NCBI GenBank assembly: GCA_003599395.1
Contig: QZJX01000102.1
Location: 1-64,000 of the forward strand
From: Ignavibacteriales bacterium
Lineage (GTDB): Bacteria; Bacteroidota; Ignavibacteria; Ignavibacteriales; Melioribacteraceae
Direction: 5' to 3'
Length of the DNA: 64,000 bases
Below the pieces are notes generated by a model. That model did no database searches. It was not told where the DNA came from and saw nothing but the letters and a program-made list of their open reading frames with translations. A program made the translations under genes and the position numbers. Positions 55,717 to 64,000 of this stretch are shown one piece after another (the stretch's first letter is position 1; the number at the start of each line of letters is the position of its first letter).

Positions 55717-55796
55717 TTAACCACAACGTTCACCAAGGAGGTACGAAGTTCATTAAGTTTTACTCTTGTGATTTCTTTGTGTCCGTCGTGGTTTTG
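55717..55796. repeat. 80-bp repeat, copy 2, flanking the GxxExxY gene
   Basis: Second copy of the repeat at 55205-55284. The most conserved part is the first 25 bases, with differences clustered in the second half, as expected if the stem is under constraint or the copies are old. Confidence 0.85.
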
Positions 55797-55863
55797 CTTT
55801 ATGCTAATTATTTCATGAAAATTTATAAGCTGTAATAAATTTAAAAAAATTCAAGAAATAATT

Positions 55864-56772
55864 TTAGAGAAGTTTACTTCTGCGTTTAATAAAACTCAAT
55901 AAAGCTGTATCAAATGGTTCGTTGGTATTTATAAGATTGTATTCAATTCCGAAACTTAAGCATTCCTTTTTAAGTTTTGTTAAATATTCAATGAAAGCCT
56001 CACGATAAGAAGCTTTAATCTGCAATGGTTGTGTTGTCATCTCCTCACCACTTTCTAAATCTACGAATACTCCGCTCCGATCAAATGCAAAACTTTGTTC
56101 AATCGGATCGAGTATTTGGAAAAGAATTACATCATTTTTTTTGTAATGGAGTTTCTTTAATGCGGATAGAACTTTCGCAATGTCATCAAAAAAATCTGAA
56201 ATTAAAATTACCATTCCCCTTCTTTTAATTTTCTCACTTACTTGGCTCAAACAGTCAGCAGTATTTGTTTTATTCGAAGAAGTAACGTTGTTTATCTCCG
56301 TTAAAATATTTTTCAAATAAATTCTTGATGATTTTGGAGGAAGATAAGTTTCCAATCTATCGGAGAATAGACCTAGACCTACCGAGTCTTGCTGCTGTAT
56401 TAACATATACGATAATGATGCTGCCAATATTTTTGCGTATTCCAGCTTTGTTATACTGCCTTGGTTTTTAAAATCCATTGACTTGCTTACATCTAAAAAT
56501 ATATGAGCAATTAGATTGGTCTCTTCTTCATATTGTTTGATATAGTAACGATCACTTTTTGCGTAAACCTTCCAATCAATATCTTTTAATTGATCGCCTT
56601 GCATATAGGGACGGTGTTCGGAAAATTCAACAGAAAAACCATGGTAGGGACTTTTATGAAGTCCCACCATAAAACCTTCAACAACATTACGTGCTTTTAG
56701 TTCGAGAGAGGCTAATTTTGATATGAGTGCCGGCTCTAAATAACTACGATATTGCGATTTATCTAGTGCCAC
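55864..56772 (-). CDS. DUF58 domain protein
   Basis: A 302-residue cytoplasmic protein of the DUF58 family, related to von Willebrand factor A domains. The marks are GFMVGLHKSPYHGFSVEFSEHRPYMQGDQLKDIDWKVYAKSDRYYIKQYEEETN at about residues 33-86 and the VWA-like LDVSKSMD near 94. Such proteins usually work with a MoxR AAA+ ATPase, but none is next to it here. The start is a GTG overlapping the upstream lipoprotein stop by one base. Confidence 0.9.
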   Translation of the reverse strand: MALDKSQYRSYLEPALISKLASLELKARNVVEGFMVGLHKSPYHGFSVEFSEHRPYMQGDQLKDIDWKVYAKSDRYYIKQYEEETNLIAHIFLDVSKSMDFKNQGSITKLEYAKILAASLSYMLIQQQDSVGLGLFSDRLETYLPPKSSRIYLKNILTEINNVTSSNKTNTADCLSQVSEKIKRRGMVILISDFFDDIAKVLSALKKLHYKKNDVILFQILDPIEQSFAFDRSGVFVDLESGEEMTTQPLQIKASYREAFIEYLTKLKKECLSFGIEYNLINTNEPFDTALLSFIKRRSKLL

Positions 56773-57278
56773 TATTTAGGCTGTGCAACTGCTCTTTCTA
56801 GGATTTCTTCGGGGGTCAAACCTAGATTATCCAATTCACTTTGTGCAGATGGTGCTAACTCATGCTCGGGATATTTTGAAAGAAAAGATTCATAAGCTAA
56901 TTTCGCATTATCTAAATCATGAATTTCATTCGCTAATAAAAATCCACTCATAAATAATGCACCAGGGGCTTCCTCAATGTGAGAGTATTCGTTACTAACA
57001 ACTTGATAATATTCAACAGCCTTTATATATGATTCTTTTTCACTCAAGGTCTTAATCGCTCTACCTTGATATAGTTTTGCCATTTCTAAAAAAGCTAGAC
57101 CCGCTTCATCCGTTTCGGGGAAATCGTTCACTATTTTTTCAAAATCTACTAATGCCTCTGCGTACAACTGATCTTGAATTTTAGTCTTTGCCGAATTCAT
57201 CAAATCTTTTTCATTTTCACCTGAACATGCGACAAATATTATACTAAACATTACCATTAATACAATAATTTTTCTCAT
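56772..57278 (-). CDS. TPR-like lipoprotein
   Basis: A 168-residue lipoprotein (lipobox FVAC near residue 17-20 of the chosen frame) with two or three tetratricopeptide-like helix pairs (AEALVDFEKIVNDFPETDEAGLAFLEMAKLY and AKLAYESFLSKYPEHELAPSAQSELDNLG). It resembles the outer-membrane assembly lipoprotein BamD/YbgF group but is shorter. The ATG at 57278 has AAGGA five bases upstream and replaces a TTG four codons earlier. It is coupled to the DUF58 gene. Confidence 0.75.
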   Translation of the reverse strand: MRKIIVLMVMFSIIFVACSGENEKDLMNSAKTKIQDQLYAEALVDFEKIVNDFPETDEAGLAFLEMAKLYQGRAIKTLSEKESYIKAVEYYQVVSNEYSHIEEAPGALFMSGFLLANEIHDLDNAKLAYESFLSKYPEHELAPSAQSELDNLGLTPEEILERAVAQPK

Positions 57279-57396
57279 TTTCCTTACCAATTTTAATTAA
57301 AGAATTAAGATAACTATATTTCGTTTGGCTTCAAAAATACCTCCAAAGAAATACAAATTCCAGAGTTAAATGTTCCCTAAATTTTGCAGAAATGAT

Positions 57397-58446
57397 CTAA
57401 ATATTAACTGAATTTTTTAATGAATCACCGCGAGAAAAGGATATTTGACGACCGAGTTTTTCAATTCTTTGACGCAAATTTCTATGAGAAGAAATGGGAT
57501 CAGATTCGGAATATCTTCGTTGGGGATACAACAAATACTTCTCCCGGTATGGCTGCGGAGTGAAATCCGGCATGACAACATTAGCGCCGCAATTTAGCCC
57601 CTTTTCCCTTCCCTCAAAGTCAAGTGAATCAAGAGATGTAGTAGCCGGGATATGTGTATTCTTTAATACCAAGCGGGCAACTGCGATAGCTTTTAACGTA
57701 GTTAGAACATCGCCAGCCGGTCTATTTTCATAGGGTGTATGTGGCGTTGGTATAAATGGTGCAAATGAAGCAATATCGACATCTAATTGTTTCATCAATA
57801 GAATATCATCAATTATATCATCGATAGTCTGCAGGGGCAGTCCAATTAAGCTACCGGTTCCGACTTGGTACCCTAATCTTTTAAGATATTTTAAATGTTG
57901 AACACGGTTTATGAAAGATTGCTTATTCGTGTATAGTGAATACTTCTTTTTATCGCAAGTTTCGTGTCTAAGTATATATCGATCAGCTCCGGCGATTTTC
58001 CATGATTTATATTCATCGAAACCTCTTTCGCCTAAACTGAGCATTATTGCTAAATTGGTATGGCTTTTAATAGAGTAGATTAGATAGGAAATAAAATCTA
58101 AATCTAATTTTTCATCTTCACCGGATTTAAGAACAATTGTATAAATACCAAGTTTGGCAATCTGAGAGGCAATTTCGATTATCTCATCAGGCTCCATTCT
58201 GTAGCGTTTAATAGTGTAATTTTCATCACGTAAACCGCAGTAATTACAATTCTTTCTACAATAATTAGAGATTTCAATGACTCCACGTAAATGAATTTCA
58301 TCTCCGAAATAGTTTTTCCTTAGCAAGTCCGCACGATTAAATAGCATCTCAACTTGATGCTTTTCACCAAGTTCTAGGAGGGACTTAAGCTCATCACTAC
58401 TGAAATTGTCTTTGTCTAGGATTTCATTTAAAATCTTGTCATTCAT
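57397..58446 (-). CDS. hydE: [FeFe]-hydrogenase maturase HydE
   Basis: A 349-residue radical SAM protein. The SAM cluster is bound by Cys63, Cys67 and Cys70 (YCRKNCNYCGLR), preceded by the HydE signature RADLLRKNYFGDEIHLRGVIEISN at residues 38-61. RHETCDKK near residue 160 and PFIPTPHTPYENRPAGD near 235 are also typical. HydE helps build the dithiomethylamine-bridged diiron site of [FeFe]-hydrogenase. No hydF, hydG or hydrogenase gene is in the window, so they must lie elsewhere if functional. A related PylB-type mutase is less likely given the signature. Confidence 0.88.
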   Translation of the reverse strand: MNDKILNEILDKDNFSSDELKSLLELGEKHQVEMLFNRADLLRKNYFGDEIHLRGVIEISNYCRKNCNYCGLRDENYTIKRYRMEPDEIIEIASQIAKLGIYTIVLKSGEDEKLDLDFISYLIYSIKSHTNLAIMLSLGERGFDEYKSWKIAGADRYILRHETCDKKKYSLYTNKQSFINRVQHLKYLKRLGYQVGTGSLIGLPLQTIDDIIDDILLMKQLDVDIASFAPFIPTPHTPYENRPAGDVLTTLKAIAVARLVLKNTHIPATTSLDSLDFEGREKGLNCGANVVMPDFTPQPYREKYLLYPQRRYSESDPISSHRNLRQRIEKLGRQISFSRGDSLKNSVNI

Positions 58447-58654
58447 TCGGAAATCTGCTTTAGCCAGTAAAGAATATATTTATGAAGAAAAGCTCACAAT
58501 CACATGAACAATAAACATACCAAGCTATCCACAAACAAAGAAGTGCTATTTTTATTCAGAATTTCACAAAAATTCTTAAAGGAGAGAACTAATCTAGATA
58601 TTTATTCTAAGTGTTAAGCAATATGGGATAAGATGTGAGGGTTAAAAAGTGCAT

Positions 58655-58687
58655 AAAAAAAGCCGGACTTATACAGTCCGGCTTTTT
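58655..58687. terminator. Terminator after the 897-residue T9SS protein gene
   Basis: A perfect nine-bp stem AGCCGGACT (58661-58669) with AGTCCGGCT (58675-58683) and five-base loop, A run before and T run after. It lies about 20 bases past the minus-strand stop at 58704 and can work in both directions. Confidence 0.9.
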
Positions 58688-58703
58688 ATCAGTAAGAAAA
58701 ATC

Positions 58704-61397
58704 TTACTTAACAAGCAACATTTTCTTAACGTCTGTGAAGTTAGAGCCGTCAACACCGTTTGCTTGGATTCTGTAGATGTACATACCAGAAATCAAGTTA
58801 GAAGCGTCGAAGTTAACTGTATGGAAACCAGCAGCTAAGTTTCTGTTCATTAATGTTTTTACTTCTTGTCCTAAGATGTCATAGATCTTAACAGTAACGT
58901 CTGCAGCTTGAGGAATACCGAACTTAATAGTAGTAGATGGGTTGAATGGGTTCGGGTAGTTTTGTGATAAGCTGTAAACAGTTGGAACTGCTTCGTCTGT
59001 AACATTTGTAGTTGTATTAACTTCTTTAGAGTAAACTTTGTTACCACCATCATCAACAACTTGAATTACATAGTAGAATTCATCATTACCATCGTAATCT
59101 TGGTCATTGTAACGGATTGAAAGTGCACTTGTTTCAAGTGTAGCAATCATGTTAGCAGCAGCAGGTGTGAAACCAGCTTCAGTTCCTCTGTAGATGTTGT
59201 AGAATCTGATATCAGAAACACCATTATTTCCACCACCGTAATCTACTTCAGCGCCAACGTCAATACCTGTACCTGATTGAGCAGCAGCAGTGTATTCAGC
59301 GTCAAATCTAGGAGCAATATTGTCATATGATTGACCTAAAGCAGTAGCACTAACTGTAACAAATTCACCTTGTCTGTCTTCGTTACCACCGGCAGTTCTA
59401 ATTCTGAATGATGTACTTGTGCTATCAAATACTGTATTAGCTTCGACGATGTATGAAGCACCAGCTTTACCTGAAGCTAAAACGTCACGTACATATTCCC
59501 AATCGTTAGAAATAGGATTCTTTCTTCTTTCAACTTGGTAGAAATCAACATCAGCACCCCAGTAGTCGAAATCAGCATCATCTTTAGTATCTAATTGAGG
59601 AGCAGAGAATTGAATTTTAACGTTCTTACCTTGATCACCAGGAACATCAGCAATACTTGTAATAGTAGCTGTAGATGTTAATTGATCGAGATACATTACA
59701 TAACCACCTGTGTTACCAAAACCGTAAACTTCTATGAAGTAACCACCTGTGTAAGGTAATCTCCAGATAACTCTATCATAGAAATAGCCGTCATGATATG
59801 AATATAATGGACAGCAAGGAGCACCAGCTACCATAGGTGAACCGCAAACATAAGTTCCAACTTCTGGTAACAATGAAACCATAGCATCAACGAATGAGTT
59901 ATCGACATAAATATCAACCCAATCTCCAGCTTCGCCTTCGAAATAATAGTAATCTATGTCAGATACATCCCATAGATTAGCAAATTCAGTTACAAAGCCA
60001 TATTCAGCGATTGTAGCTGTATCACATTCATCATTATATTCGTAAGGATCATTTTTTTGAATAACTTTTAAATCGTCAACATATAATTGGCCCGCATCAA
60101 ATGCACAGCCGCCATTAGAGAAATAAAGAATACCGAAATCAACATACCCACCGATAAATGCAGAAACATCAATGTAACCGAAGTTATCGGAGAAATTAAC
60201 GAATTTATCACCATCTCTAAAAGGACCAACATAGACAGAAGATGTTAGAGTATAAAGGCCTGTCGTTACATTCGGGTTACCATATACATAAGCAACAGGT
60301 CTCCAATAAGTGAAAGCACCACCAGGAGCATTTTGATCGTAAGGAATGTTTGACCAAACTTTAAAATCGTACCACAATGGAGCAACATCATTACCACCTA
60401 AATTTGCTAAAGTCAAATCAGCAGCTTCAATGAAGAATGATCTGAATTCACCAGGTTGATAATTTTTGTGGCCCATAGATGTGTCCGCACTGTTGTAACG
60501 AGTTCCGGTTAAGAACCAGTCATTGATCGCGCCAACATTATAGAAAGGTAAAAATTCATACTTATTGTCGCCACCATCAGAAATTAATTCAGGTACGTTG
60601 TTTCTTCTTAATTTCAAGTTATCAAAGAAGAAGCCACCAGGATTATTGAAACCGCCAACTTCACCGTCTTGACTATCATATGAACTTTCAGAAACAAGAA
60701 CGAATCTGAATTTAACCCATTTTGCAGGAGAAGCAATATAGCTAGAAATATTAACTTGAACGTTTTCTAACCATTGACCGCCTGTATCTCCGGTATAGCA
60801 AGATACATATGCCCAGTTAGTAAAAGGACCTGCAGAAGTTGCTGCAGACGCAACCTGAAGGTGAACACCATCCCAACCTTCTTCAAGATTATAGAAAGCA
60901 TCAAATTCAACAACAGCAGAAGTTAAGCTTGATTGAATTTGGAATGATTGAGTTGTTTCAAGAGCAACTCTCCAATTGTGACCGTAACCAGGTTGTAAAA
61001 ATAACGGATTGTTTGAGCCAATCCACCATGAATATTCTCCACCTTCGCCTTTAAAAGCATTGAAAGTAGTAGTATCGGCAACACCTGCATTAGCTCTATG
61101 ATTTCCTAACCAAACATCAGCAGCAGCGCCATTTTCAAAGTTTTCAGAATAAACTGTAACGTCATTATTCTGTGGACCGTGAGGAACTTGAGTTTGGTCA
61201 GCTAATTTACCAAGCTCTTTCTTTTTGTTGAAAAGCAAATGATTCATTGTACGTACATCAACGTCACCTGCTTTAACTTCTTGCGCTGTCTTATTTGCAA
61301 ATTCTTCTAAACCAGGTACATCTTTGGTTTTAGCTTCTTGTGCAAAAAATGTAGAAGCAAAAAGTAAAATAACTACTAAAGTGAGTAGTTTTTTCAT
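58704..61397 (-). CDS. Secreted multidomain protein with T9SS sorting domain
   Basis: The 897-residue protein starts with a signal peptide (MKKLLTLVVILLFASTFFAQE). Residues about 80-250 form a jelly-roll-like domain (VYSENFENGAAADVWLG, then LEEGWDGVHLQVA) of the kind found next to immune inhibitor A-type peptidases, but no HExxH zinc motif is present. The middle has FnIII-like and beta-sandwich stretches. The final 85 residues are the T9SS type A sorting domain (QNYPNPFNPSTTIKFGIP, IYDILGQEV, ISGMYIYRIQANG). The start has a strong AAGGAGG. It is probably an abundant surface or extracellular protein; function unknown. Confidence 0.88.
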   Translation of the reverse strand: MKKLLTLVVILLFASTFFAQEAKTKDVPGLEEFANKTAQEVKAGDVDVRTMNHLLFNKKKELGKLADQTQVPHGPQNNDVTVYSENFENGAAADVWLGNHRANAGVADTTTFNAFKGEGGEYSWWIGSNNPLFLQPGYGHNWRVALETTQSFQIQSSLTSAVVEFDAFYNLEEGWDGVHLQVASAATSAGPFTNWAYVSCYTGDTGGQWLENVQVNISSYIASPAKWVKFRFVLVSESSYDSQDGEVGGFNNPGGFFFDNLKLRRNNVPELISDGGDNKYEFLPFYNVGAINDWFLTGTRYNSADTSMGHKNYQPGEFRSFFIEAADLTLANLGGNDVAPLWYDFKVWSNIPYDQNAPGGAFTYWRPVAYVYGNPNVTTGLYTLTSSVYVGPFRDGDKFVNFSDNFGYIDVSAFIGGYVDFGILYFSNGGCAFDAGQLYVDDLKVIQKNDPYEYNDECDTATIAEYGFVTEFANLWDVSDIDYYYFEGEAGDWVDIYVDNSFVDAMVSLLPEVGTYVCGSPMVAGAPCCPLYSYHDGYFYDRVIWRLPYTGGYFIEVYGFGNTGGYVMYLDQLTSTATITSIADVPGDQGKNVKIQFSAPQLDTKDDADFDYWGADVDFYQVERRKNPISNDWEYVRDVLASGKAGASYIVEANTVFDSTSTSFRIRTAGGNEDRQGEFVTVSATALGQSYDNIAPRFDAEYTAAAQSGTGIDVGAEVDYGGGNNGVSDIRFYNIYRGTEAGFTPAAANMIATLETSALSIRYNDQDYDGNDEFYYVIQVVDDGGNKVYSKEVNTTTNVTDEAVPTVYSLSQNYPNPFNPSTTIKFGIPQAADVTVKIYDILGQEVKTLMNRNLAAGFHTVNFDASNLISGMYIYRIQANGVDGSNFTDVKKMLLVK

Positions 61398-61449
61398 GTA
61401 ACCTCCTTAAGGTTATTGTTAATTAATTAATTTGTTTTCTGATAGTTTT

Positions 61450-62391
61450 TTATAATACTCCGGTTTCTGCTATTTCAATAAAACCTTTTGATGCATTTAA
61501 CTTTGTATTTATACCTATCGGTAAAGTGATAAGATCACTAATGTGCCCATGTTGAACGTTGTAAATTACAGGAATTTTTAGATTTTTGAAATAGTCCACA
61601 ATAATTTCGTTTAAAGAGAGTGTATTTTTAGATTTGTCAGTTTCATAACAATCAACAAATCTTCCAAGAATTATTCCTTTTACACTGTTAAATATATTTG
61701 CTAATCTAAGTTGATTAAACATACGATCAATTTTGTAAGGGGGTTCATTTATTTCTTCTAACATTAAAATCGAATTCCTAAAAGATGGGAAGAATTTAGA
61801 ACCCATAATTGATATGATTGTTGATAAATTACCGCCAAGAAGTTTGCCCTCACCTCTACCGTTATTCAACACGAAAAATTTTTCCTCATTCGGATTTTTC
61901 AACTTTCCTATTTTACGATTTTTTGTAATCAAATCCCAAAAAAATTCTTCAGAAAATGAATTTATTTCAGCGGAAAAATTTGTCGCTACCATTGGTCCTG
62001 CAAATGTAATGATTCCGGCTTTATGATAAAGTGCTAATTGCAATGCCGTGATATCGCTAAAACCTACAAAAATTTTATTGTTCTTACGAATCAAGTTATA
62101 GTCTAATTTATCTAATAATCTAGCCGAGCCGTAACCTCCGCGCAAAGAAAAAACAGCTTTAATATTTTTATTGCGGAACATTGAATGAATATCATTAAGA
62201 CGTTCAGCATCACTGCCGGCCAAATATCCTAACACTTTACCAACAGATTTACCAATTTCGACTTTATAACCAAGACGTTCTAAATAACTAGTACCTTTCT
62301 CGATTAAAGAAGAATCTAAAGGAGAAGAAGCGGGAGAAATAATCCCGATTACATCACCTTTTTGTAACCTTTTGGGTTTTAGTATTTTCAT
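61450..62391 (-). CDS. LD-carboxypeptidase (S66 family)
   Basis: A 313-residue cytoplasmic peptidase that trims the terminal D-Ala from muropeptide tetrapeptides during cell-wall recycling. Family marks are GDVIGIISPASS at the start, VFSLRGGYGSARLLDKLDY near residue 85, the nucleophile Ser in GFSDITALQ near residue 109, Glu in LMLEEINEPPYKIDRMF near residue 205, and His in NVQHGHISDLITLPIG near residue 280. The order and spacing are normal. It precedes the T9SS gene by about 50 bases but each has its own ribosome-binding site. Confidence 0.93.
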   Translation of the reverse strand: MKILKPKRLQKGDVIGIISPASSPLDSSLIEKGTSYLERLGYKVEIGKSVGKVLGYLAGSDAERLNDIHSMFRNKNIKAVFSLRGGYGSARLLDKLDYNLIRKNNKIFVGFSDITALQLALYHKAGIITFAGPMVATNFSAEINSFSEEFFWDLITKNRKIGKLKNPNEEKFFVLNNGRGEGKLLGGNLSTIISIMGSKFFPSFRNSILMLEEINEPPYKIDRMFNQLRLANIFNSVKGIILGRFVDCYETDKSKNTLSLNEIIVDYFKNLKIPVIYNVQHGHISDLITLPIGINTKLNASKGFIEIAETGVL

Positions 62392-62703
62392 TAATTTATA
62401 AAAACAAGTGATTAATAATCAGCAAAGTTTAAAAATCTTTTACAAATCGGAATTAATATATAACTAAAGGTTAAATAAAACAAGAAAAATTATAATTTTT
62501 TTCCCCATAACAACTTAGTGTGATTTATATTACATCTTACTTCATGTATTCAGATAATCAGGTGGAAATTATTTCTTTATGTTCAAATTAGTACAAATAA
62601 AGAGGGACACCCTAAAGTGCCCCATCAACCACAATACAGGAAGGAGAGAGATTTTTGTACACCACAATGGCAGCTAGAGTACCATCGTGATAGTTTGTTA
62701 AGC
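62392..62703. other. Gene-free stretch with weak hairpin
   Basis: 312 bases without a supported gene. It holds the upstream region of the LD-carboxypeptidase gene and the 3' region of the next minus-strand gene. A weak hairpin GGGaCAC/GTGcCCC (62604-62623), U-rich after it on the minus strand, could end the T9SS gene at 62704. Confidence 0.5.
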
Positions 62704-64000
62704 TTATTTTAATAAAGTCATTTTCTTTGTAATGATATTTGCACCGGCTTCTAGTCTATATATATACATGCCGGATGATAAATTCTGTGCAATCCAATCG
62801 ACTGTATAAGTTCCTGCAGCCTTGAAGTCATTAATCAATTCAGCAACTTGCTGACCCAGCACGTTGTAAACTCTTAACTTTACATTATCTGCTTGCGGTA
62901 AAGAAAACTGAATTTTAGTCGTTGGGTTAAATGGATTCGGATAGTTTTGTGATAGTTCAAAATTGTTTGGGATTGAACTTTCGTATTCGGTTTCTACCCC
63001 AACAACTGTTGTTGTAGTGATTCCATAGGAAGATGCTGCTGTCCATCCCTCAGTCCACAAACCATTATCAGGATCAAATGCACCGTGATAATTCACATTT
63101 GTGAAAAATTGATCTTCTAATTCGACTGGAGTTGAATTTAATTGTGGTCTAGGATCTAATCCTCGATCAGTTGTTCTGCTTATTCCTCTTAATTGTGGAT
63201 CAACTATTTGATTTCCGTTTACAGCCAAATGATCTGCCGCCCATTGGTCACCTGATGCTATTGTCAATAAATCATTACCTGCTCCAAAGCCATACCAAAT
63301 ATTATTTGATAACACTAAGTTACCGTTTTCCATCTGTGTTCTACTGTCTTGACCATCTATATCTTCTATCTTCAAACCTACGCCAACATAATCGGTGAAT
63401 ATACTATTGTAATATTTTCCACCTGCATTATCTCTGAAATAGATTGCTCTGTCATTTCCGTCACCACCAACCCCAACTGAACTTGCACCAGAACCAATGT
63501 ATGTTGCATTTGATATCATCGGGATTGCATATGGCTCACATGTTTCACAGTCATCCCCACCGTCGTGTTCTCCGCCTCTTCCGGCTTCATCTTCACCTTG
63601 GAGTGCAAACCAAAACTGGTTTTTGCCTCTCCAACCTTGATCATAATCAAATGCATCATCCCCGCACATGATTGCCGCTAAGTATCTTGTATTTACTGTT
63701 CCGCCAAACCATTCATAGCCGTCATCAAAGTTTGCTATTACTTCTATATATTCTATCGTTGTGCCGCTTCCTACTGCGCCCATCGTTAATCCGTTTATTT
63801 CATCCCCGGGAACTCCACTTATTGAAAATCCTCCGTGACGGATTGATACATATCTTAATACTCCAGAGTTATCGCTATCGTCATTTCCACCGTATCTTGC
63901 GTTAAATTCTCCCGGAATTCCTTCTATTTGATTTTGGGTTGTTGGTTGGTTTGTTGTTGCTTCACCTAATACTATCAATCCTCCCCACAATCCTCTATCT
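62704..64000 (-). CDS. T9SS-sorted secreted protein, N-terminus beyond window
   Basis: The frame stays open through base 64000, so this is the C-terminal 432 residues or so of a longer protein. The visible part has G-L-W-G-G-L-I-V-L-G, EGIPGEFNARYGGNDDSDNSGVLRYVSIRHGGFS, GLTMGAVGSGTTIEYIEVIANFDDGYEWFGGTVN and GDDAFDYDQGWRGKNQFWFALQG, then a C-terminal T9SS type A domain (QNYPNPFNPTTKIQFSLP, VYNVLGQQVAEL, SSGMYIYRLEAG). These Gly/Asp-rich blocks suggest a right-handed beta-helix surface protein. An internal TTG at 63990 is not a real start, since the reading continues upstream of it. Confidence 0.88.
   Translation of the reverse strand, partial: DRGLWGGLIVLGEATTNQPTTQNQIEGIPGEFNARYGGNDDSDNSGVLRYVSIRHGGFSISGVPGDEINGLTMGAVGSGTTIEYIEVIANFDDGYEWFGGTVNTRYLAAIMCGDDAFDYDQGWRGKNQFWFALQGEDEAGRGGEHDGGDDCETCEPYAIPMISNATYIGSGASSVGVGGDGNDRAIYFRDNAGGKYYNSIFTDYVGVGLKIEDIDGQDSRTQMENGNLVLSNNIWYGFGAGNDLLTIASGDQWAADHLAVNGNQIVDPQLRGISRTTDRGLDPRPQLNSTPVELEDQFFTNVNYHGAFDPDNGLWTEGWTAASSYGITTTTVVGVETEYESSIPNNFELSQNYPNPFNPTTKIQFSLPQADNVKLRVYNVLGQQVAELINDFKAAGTYTVDWIAQNLSSGMYIYRLEAGANIITKKMTLLK

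Noticed and set aside
58447-58703. Possible small RNA or tRNA in the gap after hydE
   Set aside because: No cloverleaf or conserved loops seen; only the terminator hairpin at 58655-58687 is supported.
62641-62690. Tiny plus-strand frame of seven codons with a strong GGAG
   Set aside because: It is too short to support, overlaps the 3' region of a minus-strand gene, and has no context.
63672-63990. Start of the last T9SS protein at the TTG at 63990
   Set aside because: The same frame continues to the window edge with family-like residues (D-R-G-L-W-G-G), so the gene is cut by the edge.

Overview
The window looks like chromosome of a free-living member of the Ignavibacteria/Chlorobi side of Bacteroidota. 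Three secreted proteins end in the type IX secretion (T9SS) sorting domain with the Y-P-N-P-F-N-P motif, there is a T9SS Plug protein, DNA is AT-rich, and one promoter fits the Bacteroidota pattern TAnnTTTG. No tRNA, rRNA, CRISPR array or prophage was seen. Gene density is high and nearly everything is housekeeping or energy metabolism. Species assignment is inference.

Layout. 1-5058 (mostly minus): a five-gene run (small unknown protein, T9SS Plug, Gfo/Idh/MocA oxidoreductase, LEA-like lipoprotein, ROK kinase cut by the left edge) and a DUF4097 beta-solenoid protein. 5170-8698: fluoride channel FluC with DUF190, PAP2 phosphatase, universal stress protein, lipase-like lipoprotein. 8824-15534 (minus): three-gene proton-translocating transhydrogenase and a very large GH13 enzyme. 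15647-16436: a REP-associated (RAYT) transposase relic with the same four-hairpin array on each side. 16512-21965: mutS, a DUF1684 lipoprotein, DAHP synthase and prephenate dehydrogenase. 22007-24571 (minus): S9 peptidase.

24729-35088 is an eleven-gene complex I operon, nuoABCDHIJKLMN, without the NADH-oxidising module nuoEFG. It is followed by an Fe-S/oxidative-stress operon (Rrf2 regulator with an IscR-like operator, unknown 100-residue protein, A-type Fe-S carrier, superoxide dismutase with a twin-arginine leader and a second internal start). 37076-42462: LON-domain protein, atpDC, and a four-subunit 2-oxoacid:ferredoxin oxidoreductase. 42751-45741: sortilin-like Asp-box T9SS protein. 45870-52789 (minus): a complete 2-oxoacid dehydrogenase operon with its own lipoylation genes (lpdA, lipB, fused E1, E2, lipA). 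The rest holds nth, a phosphohexomutase, a GxxExxY gene between two 80-bp repeats, DUF58, a TPR-like lipoprotein, hydE, an LD-carboxypeptidase and two T9SS cargo proteins, the last cut by the right edge.

How it fits together: 2-oxoacids can be oxidised either to NADH (E1/E2/E3 complex) or to reduced ferredoxin (Kor/Vor complex). A complex I lacking NuoEFG would plausibly take electrons from ferredoxin, while the transhydrogenase and ATP synthase use the proton gradient. HydE points to an [FeFe]-hydrogenase elsewhere in the genome. The least ordinary items are the RAYT element with paired hairpin arrays, the SOD dual start, the Rrf2 operator, the repeat-flanked GxxExxY gene and the GH13 protein with an altered fourth motif. 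I saw no clear-cut wholly new multi-gene system.
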